Both the position numbers and the translations under genes were made by a program. A DNA stretch of 11,161 bases. Source: an uncultured Clostridia bacterium. Its GTDB lineage: Bacteria; Bacillota; Clostridia; Oscillospirales; Acutalibacteraceae. The notes under the pieces were generated by a model. That model was not told the origin of the DNA. It searched no databases and was given only the letters and a program-made list of their open reading frames with translations. Below, piece after piece: positions 1 through 6,044 of the stretch. How positions within the stretch are numbered: the stretch's first letter is position 1; every line of letters begins with the position of its first letter. The stretch lies in assembly GCA_945221685.1 (NCBI GenBank), contig CALYNN010000035.1:1-11161 (forward strand), read 5' to 3'.

Positions 1-47
1 GAGATCATGCCTAGTCTCGTGGGCTCGGAGATGTGTATAAGAGACAG
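1..47. other. Illumina Nextera adapter (sequencing artefact)
   Basis: Not genomic. Bases 1-5 match the end of the P7 oligo (GAGAT). Bases 6-13 (CATGCCTA) match the i7 index I recall as N706. Bases 14-28 are the Nextera read-2 segment GTCTCGTGGGCTCGG. Bases 29-47 are the Tn5 mosaic end AGATGTGTATAAGAGACAG. Genomic sequence resumes at 48, still in the gyrB frame. The mosaic end is a library-preparation sequence here and should not be read as a Tn5/IS50 insertion. It should be trimmed. Confidence 0.97.
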
Positions 48-1413
48 CCTCTACTATGTAAAGCTCACATTTTGAGGGATCCTTGCTTGTGCAGTCAGCA
101 AGCTTGCCCGGCAGAGAATTGCTTTCAAGGGGTGATTTTCTTCTTGCGTTTTCTCTTGCCTTTCTTGCCGCCTCTCTTGCTCTTGACGCGTCGAGTGATT
201 TGTTAAGCAATGTTTTTGCTACTGACGGATTTTCCTCAAAATAGGTCATCAGCTTATCGTAAAGCATTGTAGATACAAGACCTGTTATATCCGTATTTCC
301 GAGCTTGCCCTTTGTCTGTCCCTCAAACTGCGCCTCAGTAAGCTTAACGGAAATAACTGCGGTAATGCCCTCGCGCACATCCTCGCCTGAGAATTTCTTG
401 TCGCTGTCTTTAAGAATACCGAACTTTTTGCCGTAGTCGTTAAAAACTCTTGTAAGGGCGGTTTTAAAGCCTGTTTCGTGGGTACCGCCGTCAATGGTGT
501 TAATGTTGTTTGCAAAGGATAAAATGTTTTCGGTGTAAGCGTCGGTGTAGCAAATTGCGACCTCGGCGCTTCTGTCACCCTTTGTTGTTGAAAGGTGAAT
601 AACCTCGTCCTGAATAGGATTAAGTCCTCTGCTTGTGTTGATATATTCAACAAATGAGCGAATACCGCCCTCGTAGCAGTATTCCTCGCCGTGAGCCTCG
701 TCGTCATACTCGTCGGCGGAATCCCTGTCAAATTTTTCTCTTTTATCTGTAAGAGTAATTGAAAGTCCTGCATTCAGGAATGCCTGCTCGCGAAGCCTGC
801 GTTCAAGAATTGTAAAGCTGTATTTTGTCGTTTCCTGAAAGATTTCGTCGTCAGCCTTAAACTTAATAAAGGTACCGTGACCCTCGGCGTCGCCTATAAT
901 GTGCAAATCGTTAACAGGCACGCCTCTTTCAAATTTTTGACTGTAAATATGTCCGTTTTGGGTAACCTCAACCTCAAGCCACTCCGAAAGTGCGTTAACA
1001 ACAGACGAACCAACGCCGTGAAGACCGCCGGAAACCTTGTAGCCGGAGCCGCCGAATTTACCGCCTGCATGAAGCACGGTAAGAACTACCGTAACGGCAG
1101 GCAGTCCTGTTTTTTCGTTAATGCCGGTGGGAATTCCTCGTCCGTTATCTCTTACGGTAATAATATTGTCGGGAAGAATTTCAACCTCAATATGAGTACA
1201 AACTCCTGCCAACGCCTCGTCGATTGAGTTATCTACAATTTCGTAAACAAGGTGGTGAAGTCCTCTCGGTCCCGTTGAACCGATATACATACCCGGTCTT
1301 TTTCTAACGGCTTCAAGTCCCTCAAGCACCTGAATGTCCTTTGCAGAATATTCCTCGGTAACGACCGTGTCCATATCTGCTTCTTCCAATGCGTCTTTAA
1401 TTTCTTCACTCAT
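48..1413 (-). CDS. gyrB: DNA gyrase subunit B, N-terminal 455 residues (3' end missing)
   Basis: ATPase subunit of DNA gyrase, which with GyrA introduces negative supercoils ahead of forks. The GHKL ATPase fold is clear: YEIVDNSIDEALAG (residues 57-70, with catalytic-type E58 and Mg-binding N62), DNGRGIP (89-95) and GLHGVGSS (130-137). The transducer region follows. About 455 of the usual ~640 residues are present. The last full codon (49-51) is the Glu that normally opens the TOPRIM motif EGDSAGG, and base 48 is the first G of the next Gly codon, so the metal-binding TOPRIM core and GyrA-contact region are cut off at the adapter junction. The ATG at 1411-1413 follows an AAGGAG site that overlaps the remB stop region; the gap to remB is 13 nt. 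This is a library/contig-end truncation, not evidence of a broken gene. Confidence 0.97.
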
Positions 1414-1426
1414 AATAAAAATCTCC

Positions 1427-1660
1427 TTATTTGCTTCTTTTCAGCAGGGTTGCCGTGTTGAAAGGGCAAACATAAATTTTATCGTTGCACACTACAAAGC
1501 TTTTCGGAAGCTCGTAGTTAACATATATAAGCCTTTTGTTTTTTTCTGCATTTGACAGGTAATCCCTCGTTGCCTTGTTAACCGTTGAGGTATCCATATC
1601 AAAAATTCCCGTAATTTCTTCTGTTTTAATTACCGTGTCGCCGCCTAAATAAAGATACAC
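1427..1660 (-). CDS. remB: RemB/YaaB-type DUF370 regulator
   Basis: 77-residue protein of the DUF370 (extracellular matrix regulator RemA/RemB) family. Recognition rests on the N-terminal MYLYLGGDTVIKTEEITGIF, the central STVNKATRDYL and the LPKSFVV...KIYVCPFNTATLLKR ending, together with its fixed place between recF and gyrB in Bacillus and clostridia. In B. subtilis RemB supports biofilm-matrix expression; no more specific role can be read here. The start is GTG (1658-1660), not ATG. It overlaps the recF stop by one base (TAGTG), and a GGAGG lies about 9 nt upstream inside the recF end, so translational coupling to recF is likely. Length is typical. Confidence 0.9.
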   Translation of the reverse strand: MYLYLGGDTVIKTEEITGIFDMDTSTVNKATRDYLSNAEKNKRLIYVNYELPKSFVVCNDKIYVCPFNTATLLKRSK

Positions 1661-2748
1661 TACAAAAGCCCTCCGTTTTCTATGTGAAAGGTTTTTCCCT
1701 TTTTTAAGCGCAAAACGGTGTTTGCATCGCAGCAGGTAATGAAAACCTGCCAGTCCTTTATATGATTAAGAATATAATCCTGCCTTGATAAATCAAGCTC
1801 GCTCATAACATCGTCAAGCAATGCCAATGGCTCGTCCTCCGTTAATTCTTTAAGCAGGCTTGCCTCTGCAAGCTTAAGGGCAAGAACGCAGGAGCGCTGC
1901 TGTCCCTGTGAGCCGAAGCTTCTGGCGCTTTTTGAATTTATCAGTATTTCCATATCGTCCCTATGAGGACCTACCGTTGTTATTTTGTTAAATATGTCGT
2001 TTGAGCGGCTTTTATCAAAAACCTTAATCAGCTCTTTTTCAATTTCGTCAACATTTTTTTCGTTGTATTCAAAGGAGCCCTTCATTTGCAAATCAAGCTG
2101 CTCTCTGCCCTTTGAAAGTCCGTCAAAAATATCCTTTGCATAAGGAAGCAGGGCTTCAATATATTTTTGCCGCTGATATATTATTTTTGCTCCTGCGGCG
2201 GCAAGATTTCTGTCCCAAATATAAATCATATCCGAAAGTGACGGATTTTTTGAAATATCCTTAAGCAGCATATTTCTTTGGGTAAGGCATCTTGAGTATT
2301 CCTTTAAAAGCCTTCTGTATCCCGATTTCAGCTGACAAAGTGCGTTGTCAATAAAGCGTCTGCGTTCGGCAGGTCCGTCCTTTACCATAGAAAGATGAAC
2401 CGGTGAAAATATAACTGCCTTTAGCTCGTCACCCAGTGCGGAGGCAGATCTTTTGCTTATTCCGTTAAGTGTTGCCGTTCGCTTTTGCTCTATTTTTATT
2501 TCTGCATTTTGAGGGCGGTTTTTATTTTCAAACTCTATTTTCAGCCTTGCAAGCTCACTGCCGAATCTTATCAGCTCCTTATCCTTAACTCCTCGAAAGC
2601 TTCTGCTTCCCGTAAAAAGATATATTGCCTCTATAAGATTTGTTTTGCCCTGTGCATTTTCGCCGTAAATAATATTTACATTGTCAAAATCAAGCCTAAG
2701 CTTTTCGATATTACGAAAATTTTCTATTTCTATTGAATTAACTTTCAT
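1660..2748 (-). CDS. recF: DNA replication/repair ATPase RecF
   Basis: 362-residue SMC-like ABC ATPase that binds gapped DNA and, with RecO/RecR, helps load RecA at stalled forks. Walker A is GENAQGKT (residues 29-36), the ABC signature GSQGQQRS (279-286) and Walker B LALLDDVMSELD (308-319). The coiled/lever region between them has normal length. The frame is open 30 codons further upstream, but that stretch lies inside yaaA and does not resemble RecF. MKVNSIEIENFRNI is the canonical RecF start, so the ATG at 2746-2748 was chosen. It overlaps the yaaA end by 11 nt and has only a weak purine-rich site (AAGAAAA), suggesting coupling to yaaA translation. Confidence 0.96.
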   Translation of the reverse strand: MKVNSIEIENFRNIEKLRLDFDNVNIIYGENAQGKTNLIEAIYLFTGSRSFRGVKDKELIRFGSELARLKIEFENKNRPQNAEIKIEQKRTATLNGISKRSASALGDELKAVIFSPVHLSMVKDGPAERRRFIDNALCQLKSGYRRLLKEYSRCLTQRNMLLKDISKNPSLSDMIYIWDRNLAAAGAKIIYQRQKYIEALLPYAKDIFDGLSKGREQLDLQMKGSFEYNEKNVDEIEKELIKVFDKSRSNDIFNKITTVGPHRDDMEILINSKSARSFGSQGQQRSCVLALKLAEASLLKELTEDEPLALLDDVMSELDLSRQDYILNHIKDWQVFITCCDANTVLRLKKGKTFHIENGGLL

Positions 2749-2989
2749 TTTTCTTAATGTGGTAATCAACGCTGAAGATTGACACGGTGTTGCCCTGACG
2801 GAGCTTTTTACCCCTTGCGGTGCAAACCTCGCCGTCAACCTTAACTATTCCGTCCTGCACAAAGGATTTTGCCTCACCGCCGGTCATTGCAATACCCTTA
2901 AATTTTAAAAACGAATCAAGGCGTATAAAATCGGTGGATATTGCAACATCCTCGCTTTTTCTTTCTGCCTTTTTAACCTTAATTTTCAT
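2738..2989 (-). CDS. yaaA: S4-domain RNA-binding protein YaaA (RlbA-like)
   Basis: 83-residue protein with one S4 RNA-binding fold: FIRLDSFLKFKGIAMTGGEAK, then VKVDGEVCTARGKKLRQGNTVSI. It belongs to the YaaA family encoded between dnaN and recF in Firmicutes. Its molecular role is poorly defined; a ribosome-assembly or rRNA-binding role is inferred from the S4 fold only. The N-terminus (about 15 residues, Lys-rich) is longer than I would expect, but the ATG at 2987-2989 has an AGG about 8 nt upstream. It overlaps the dnaN stop by 11 nt and the recF start by 11 nt. Confidence 0.88.
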   Translation of the reverse strand: MKIKVKKAERKSEDVAISTDFIRLDSFLKFKGIAMTGGEAKSFVQDGIVKVDGEVCTARGKKLRQGNTVSIFSVDYHIKKNES

Positions 2990-4091
2990 TTTTAAGCCTC
3001 ATCGGTAATACCAAAAATAAAAATGATTCGTCGTTAACAGGCATAATCTTTGCCGGTGAAATTGCGCTGTTTAATTCTATTCTTATTTGGTCGGTATCTG
3101 CGGCGTGAAGTGCGTCGAGTATAAATTTTGAATTAAAGCCTATTTCTACTCTGTCGCCGCTTATATTTGCGTGGGTATAGTTTACACTTCTTCCAAGGCT
3201 TGATACTGTTGAAATTCTTATTTCATCGCCGTCAAATAAGCAGCGTATCGGATTTTTCTTATCATTTTCAATTACAGGCAGAGTTTGCTCAATGCAATTA
3301 ATTGCGTCGTCTGTATTAATTAAGACAGTTGTTGAAGCCGTTTTTGGAATTGAGGCCTTGTAGTCAAGAAATTCACCCTCTAAAAGACGGCTTATAATGC
3401 TGTAATTTCCTACCTCAAAAACAATATGTCTTTTGCCAACGCTTATCGAAACATTTTCATCACTATCGGGAGAAATAAGCTTAACAAGCTCTCTTATTGT
3501 TTTTTTAGGAACAATAAAGCTGATGTCCTCACCATCGTACTGAACGGTTTCTGTTCTTACTGCAAGCCTAAATCCGTCAACACCTATAAGTCTTAACTGA
3601 TTTAATGTAAGCTCAAACTTAAGTCCTGTATGAACAGGCTTCGGTGACTCGCTTTCACCTACTGCAAATATTGTTTGGCTTACCATATTTGCAAGCACTC
3701 CCTGATTTAAAAACAGCGGATAGCCGCCTGATACAGAGGGAAGCTCCGGATAATCGTCTGCATCAATACCCATAATATTGTATTGAGCCGCACCGCTGAT
3801 TATTGAAACAGAGGTGTCACTTATATCAAAGGTAATATTTCCGTCGGGAAGCTTTCTTATAATATCGCTTAATACCTTTGCATTAATTACTATTGCACCC
3901 GGTTCAACAACATTTGCCTCAAGAGTAGTATTAATACCGAATTCAAAATCATAGCCGGTAAGGCTTAATGTATTTGAACCGCATTCCATTAATATACCCT
4001 CAATGGTAGGAATAGTTACCTTTGTGCTTACTGCCCTCATAACATTTGAACAGGCTTCACTTAATTTCTTTGTGTTACAGGTGAATTTCAT
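2979..4091 (-). CDS. dnaN: DNA polymerase III beta subunit (sliding clamp)
   Basis: 370-residue clamp, the usual bacterial length, which holds the replicative polymerase on DNA and is the docking platform for other repair and replication factors. Recognisable features are the N-terminal MKFTCNTKKLSEACSNVMRAV, the domain-II region with GVDGFRLAVRTE, and the C-terminal PVNDESFLFLVLPMRL, matching the conserved ending that forms part of the peptide-binding pocket. A GGAGG (4101-4105 on the plus strand as CCTCC) lies 9 nt before the ATG. An ATG at 4097-4099 is closer to the site but runs into an immediate TGA in another frame. The 220-nt spacer to dnaA holds the putative origin. Confidence 0.97.
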   Translation of the reverse strand: MKFTCNTKKLSEACSNVMRAVSTKVTIPTIEGILMECGSNTLSLTGYDFEFGINTTLEANVVEPGAIVINAKVLSDIIRKLPDGNITFDISDTSVSIISGAAQYNIMGIDADDYPELPSVSGGYPLFLNQGVLANMVSQTIFAVGESESPKPVHTGLKFELTLNQLRLIGVDGFRLAVRTETVQYDGEDISFIVPKKTIRELVKLISPDSDENVSISVGKRHIVFEVGNYSIISRLLEGEFLDYKASIPKTASTTVLINTDDAINCIEQTLPVIENDKKNPIRCLFDGDEIRISTVSSLGRSVNYTHANISGDRVEIGFNSKFILDALHAADTDQIRIELNSAISPAKIMPVNDESFLFLVLPMRLKNEN

Positions 4092-4127
4092 TTTTTCATT
4101 CCTCCGTATATCATAAATATCATCTTG

Positions 4128-4164
4128 TAGTATTAGTAGTATAGGGTGTTGAAAATGTTAAAAA
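4128..4164 (+). promoter_or_regulatory. DnaA-trio-like tract with adjacent tandem DnaA-box-like 9-mers
   Basis: Five in-register trinucleotides TAG TAT TAG TAG TAT (4128-4142) are followed by a short G-rich joint (AGGGTG, 4142-4147) and two head-to-tail 9-mers, TGTTGAAAA (4147-4155) and TGTTAAAAA (4156-4164). On the other strand these 9-mers read TTTTCAACA and TTTTTAACA. Order, strand and spacing match the basal unwinding system known from B. subtilis, where DnaA filaments extend from boxes onto TA[G/A] trios and strip one strand. Two of the five trios are TAT, which departs from the consensus. Confidence 0.6.
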
Positions 4165-4239
4165 CTTTTGAATGTGCCTATATACGCTGATTTTTTTATG
4201 TTAATCTTTGTTTTCAAAATGTGTAAATTTTGTTTACAT

Positions 4240-4309
4240 TGTTGAAAAAAATATTTTTTTAACAGCTTTAAAAATTTTTAACTGTTAAAAACTAAAAAAG
4301 TGTGGAAAA
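4240..4309. promoter_or_regulatory. DnaA-box-like cluster downstream of the dnaA stop
   Basis: Four 9-mers. TGTGGAAAA (4301-4309), the complement of TTTTCCACA, fits the standard TT(A/T)TNCACA box and starts two bases beyond the dnaA stop codon. TGTTGAAAA (4240-4248) and TGTTAAAAA (4283-4291) on the minus-sense strand, plus TTTTTAACA (4256-4264) on the plus strand, each depart from consensus at the C of the CACA core. TTTTTAACAG (4256-4265) and CTGTTAAAAA (4282-4291) form a 10-bp inverted repeat. Only the first box is strong on its own; the others gain weight from clustering. Confidence 0.5.
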
Positions 4310-4311
4310 AA

Positions 4312-5688
4312 TCAAGCGTTTTTAATGTTGTTTATAATATCATTTACCTGCCTTGAAAGCTTTGAATTTGTTTCCATCTCGTCTTCAATTTGGCTGATTG
4401 AATACATAATAGTTGAGTGATGGCGTTTAAACTCCTGACCTATATCCTCAAGGCTCATATTTGTTATCTTTCTTATAATGTAAAAAACTATCTGCCTTGC
4501 ATGGCAAACGGTGCTCTTTTGACTTTTGCTGTAAATATCCTCACTGCCGATGCCTGTTGTGCGGCTTACCTCATCAACAATTCTTTTAATTGTTATGGGA
4601 AGGGGCTGGCTTTCGTCAATAACCGTTTTTATAACGCTTTTTGCAAGAGAAATCGTAGGCTTGTGGTTATTAAAATCACAAAGCACATAAAGCTTTTTTG
4701 TTACTCCCTCAAGCTGACGAATGTTTGCTTTAATGTTTTCGGCAATAAATTCAACCACATCGTCGTCAATAGTAAAATTAAGAAGCATAGCCTTGCGCTT
4801 AATTATTTCACAGCGTGTTTCAATTTCCGGCTCTTGAACATCGGCAATAAGTCCGTATTCAAAGCGAGAACGCAGGCGGTCGGTTAAGGACTGAATATCC
4901 TTCGGCGGACGGTCTGATGTAATAACAACAAGCTTTCCGTCAAAAACAAGAGAATCAAAGGTATGGAAAAATTCCTCAACCGTTGAATCCTTGCCTGCAA
5001 TAAACTGAATATCGTCAACAAGAAATACATCAATATTTCCGCTTCTGTATTTGTTGTGAAATTCGTCGGTGGTTTTGTACTGCAATGCCTGCATAAATTC
5101 GTTTGTAAACTGCTCTGCCCTGATATATACAATATTTAATTCGGGATATTTATCCTTAATCTCGTTGCTGATGGCATTAAGAATATGAGTTTTTCCCAAG
5201 CCGGAATTACCGTAAATAAAAAGGGGATTGTAGTTATTGTAGCCGTCTGACTTTTTACCGGTAGGGTCTGAGGCTACCGCCTTTGCCGCGGCATAAACAA
5301 ATCTGTTGCTGGGACCTACAATAAAGTTTTCAAAGGTAAACTGCTCGTTTTTGTAATCCTCAAGTCCCTTTGCACTGTATGACGAGCTGTAAGAGAAACG
5401 GCTTGATTCGCTGTTATTATTATCCTCATTATCTGCCGGCTCGTCGCAAAGGCTTTTGATTTCAACATCAAAGCCCACTACATCGCGAAAGGCGTCCTCA
5501 AAGGATTCCTTATATTTAGAATTAAAAACATTAAAGTTTAAGCGTCTTTCAAATTTAAGGGTTACGGTTTTACCGTCAAAATCCTTAAACTGAATATTTT
5601 TTATCCAAAGATTATATGCCGTCTGGGTAATTTTCGGCGGCTCAAAATGCTCAAGCACGGCAAGCCATATTTCGTTATTGGTTTCCAT
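4312..5688 (-). CDS. dnaA: Chromosomal replication initiator DnaA
   Basis: 458-residue AAA+ initiator that binds DnaA boxes, melts oriC and recruits the helicase. Domain I is residues 1 to ~80, followed by an acidic/Ser-rich linker (~82-108). The AAA+ core has Walker A GNSGLGKTH (160-168), Walker B VFLVDDIQF (221-229), sensor I VVITSDRPP (254-262) and the box VII Arg in RLRSRF (271-276). Domain IV (~365-458) has the helix-turn-helix signature in an unusual form: FKRHHSTIMYS (420-430), where DnaA proteins normally show an Asp-His pair (G-R-D-H-T/S-T). The Asp position is His423 here. The frame is open to an ATG at 5710-5712, but AAGGAGG lies 5 nt before the ATG at 5686-5688, so that start was chosen. 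First gene of the minus-strand replication cluster. Confidence 0.97.
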   Translation of the reverse strand: METNNEIWLAVLEHFEPPKITQTAYNLWIKNIQFKDFDGKTVTLKFERRLNFNVFNSKYKESFEDAFRDVVGFDVEIKSLCDEPADNEDNNNSESSRFSYSSSYSAKGLEDYKNEQFTFENFIVGPSNRFVYAAAKAVASDPTGKKSDGYNNYNPLFIYGNSGLGKTHILNAISNEIKDKYPELNIVYIRAEQFTNEFMQALQYKTTDEFHNKYRSGNIDVFLVDDIQFIAGKDSTVEEFFHTFDSLVFDGKLVVITSDRPPKDIQSLTDRLRSRFEYGLIADVQEPEIETRCEIIKRKAMLLNFTIDDDVVEFIAENIKANIRQLEGVTKKLYVLCDFNNHKPTISLAKSVIKTVIDESQPLPITIKRIVDEVSRTTGIGSEDIYSKSQKSTVCHARQIVFYIIRKITNMSLEDIGQEFKRHHSTIMYSISQIEDEMETNSKLSRQVNDIINNIKNA

Positions 5689-5691
5689 TTT

Positions 5692-5700
5692 CTCCTCCTT
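5692..5700 (-). promoter_or_regulatory. dnaA ribosome binding site deciding the start codon
   Basis: AAGGAGGAG on the minus strand ends 3 nt before the ATG at 5688; the AAGGAGG core is 5 nt from it. The alternative upstream ATG (5710-5712) would put this site inside the coding sequence as residues 5-7 and has only AT-rich DNA before it. The downstream start giving METNNEIW is therefore favoured. Confidence 0.85.
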
Positions 5701-5770
5701 GATTTTTTTCATATATTTAGTCGTTAATATTAAGTTGTAATTAAGTAATTATTATTTATATTTTTATCTT

Positions 5771-5799
5771 TTAACAATTATTATTGTTAATGTGGAAAA
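5771..5799 (-). promoter_or_regulatory. DnaA box with adjoining 8-bp inverted repeat in the dnaA leader
   Basis: TGTGGAAAA (5791-5799), reading TTTTCCACA on the minus strand, is a good DnaA box identical to the one just downstream of dnaA. It directly abuts the perfect inverted repeat TTAACAAT-TATT-ATTGTTAA (5771-5790). Lying about 35-60 nt downstream of the predicted dnaA transcription start, it is well placed for autorepression and for initiator binding, both of which are inferences. Confidence 0.65.
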
Positions 5800-5802
5800 C
5801 TG

Positions 5803-5832
5803 TTGGGATGCCCAATGGGTTACTTACACCCA
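5803..5832 (-). promoter_or_regulatory. Mutually exclusive hairpins at the 5' end of the dnaA leader
   Basis: Within AT-rich DNA a short run of alternating GGG and CCC gives three overlapping perfect stems: TTGGG/CCCAA (5803-5815), CCCA/TGGG (5811-5819) and TGGGT/ACCCA (5816-5832, 7-nt loop). Neighbouring stems share bases, so only some can form together. The last one lies at the predicted RNA 5' end, where it could protect the transcript or affect initiation; this is inference. Confidence 0.4.
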
Positions 5833-5838
5833 AATTAA

Positions 5839-5867
5839 AGAGTAACAGAGATTGTCAAATTTGTCAA
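5839..5867 (-). promoter_or_regulatory. Predicted dnaA promoter with repeated TTGACA
   Basis: On the minus strand TTGACA (plus-strand 5862-5867) is separated by 17 nt from TACTCT (5839-5844), which is preceded by TGT, an extended -10. A second TTGACA (5853-5858) lies 3 nt downstream of the first, forming the imperfect palindrome ATTGnnAAATTTnnCAAT across the -35. The -10 matches only 3 of 6, so the extended TG motif matters. The duplication may be an operator. The predicted start is near 5832, giving a leader of ~145 nt. Confidence 0.5.
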
Positions 5868-5875
5868 TATAAATG

Positions 5876-5940
5876 ATTAAAAAATTATATTATTTTTAAT
5901 TATTATATATATTATAGTAAATATAGAGTATATATACTAT
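5876..5940. other. Extreme AT tract, possible duplex-unwinding element
   Basis: Bases 5876-5916 contain no G or C, and the following 24 contain only four. AGTATATATACT (5927-5938) is a perfect palindrome. The tract lies between the divergent promoters near a consensus DnaA box. An unwinding or promoter-insulating role is plausible, but composition alone does not prove either. Confidence 0.4.
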
Positions 5941-5984
5941 AAGAGCGAGAAACACAAATAAACTGCTCTAATTTTCAGTAATAC

Positions 5985-6013
5985 TTGTAAATTGCGAAAA
6001 GATACTGTATAAT
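5985..6013 (+). promoter_or_regulatory. Promoter of the LCP-like/fol operon
   Basis: TTGTAA (5985-5990) and a perfect TATAAT (6008-6013) with the optimal 17-nt spacer. The predicted start is near 6020, about 25 nt before the ATG at 6045, with GAGGG (6034-6038) as the ribosome binding site. This is the only strong plus-strand promoter before the five co-oriented genes. Confidence 0.75.
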
Positions 6014-6044
6014 CATTTTGATAAAATAAGCAAGAGGGCGCAGT

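Larger units (their letters stand above)
4092..4311. other. dnaA-dnaN intergenic region, candidate oriC unwinding region
   Basis: A 220-bp, strongly AT-rich spacer with no plausible gene. It holds a TAG/TAT trinucleotide tract at 4128-4142, DnaA-box-like 9-mers at 4147-4155, 4156-4164, 4240-4248, 4256-4264, 4283-4291 and 4301-4309, nested palindromes at 4256-4291, and an imperfect inverted repeat TGTAAA...TTTACA at 4222-4238. In B. subtilis and other Firmicutes the DNA-unwinding part of oriC lies in this same interval. That this is the functional origin is an inference from gene context and motifs. A TATACT on the minus strand inside the trio tract could serve as a dnaN -10, but I see no good -35. 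Confidence 0.75.
5689..6044. other. Divergent intergenic region upstream of dnaA (second origin segment)
   Basis: A 356-bp AT-rich region between the divergent dnaA and LCP-like genes with no plausible gene. From left to right it holds the dnaA SD, an 8-bp inverted repeat abutting a consensus-type DnaA box (5771-5799), overlapping G/C-rich hairpins (5803-5832), the dnaA promoter with doubled TTGACA (5839-5867), a 41-nt stretch with no G or C (5876-5916), a palindromic TA run (5927-5938), and the promoter for the fol operon (5985-6013). Firmicute origins are often bipartite, with boxes both upstream and downstream of dnaA, so this is a plausible second part of oriC. Confidence 0.65.

Noticed and set aside
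29..47. Tn5/IS50 mosaic end as a mobile-element boundary
   Set aside because: It is joined to the synthetic read-2 segment, an index and the P7 tail, so it is a library adapter.
57..66. Sulfonamide-resistance variant of FolP from DIGGQSTRPG (residue numbers of FolP)
   Set aside because: Gln at this site occurs in other family members; nothing else suggests a resistance allele such as an insertion near the pABA loop.
2749..2838. RecF starting 30 codons upstream
   Set aside because: That stretch lies within yaaA, shows no RecF similarity and the canonical N-terminus begins at the ATG at 2748.
5689..5712. DnaA starting at the upstream ATG (MKKIKEEK extension)
   Set aside because: It would place the strong AAGGAGG inside the coding sequence and lacks an RBS of its own.
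5942..5969. AGAGC...GCTCT inverted repeat as a terminator or operator
   Set aside because: Only 5 bp with an 18-nt loop in AT-rich DNA and no T-tract; likely chance.
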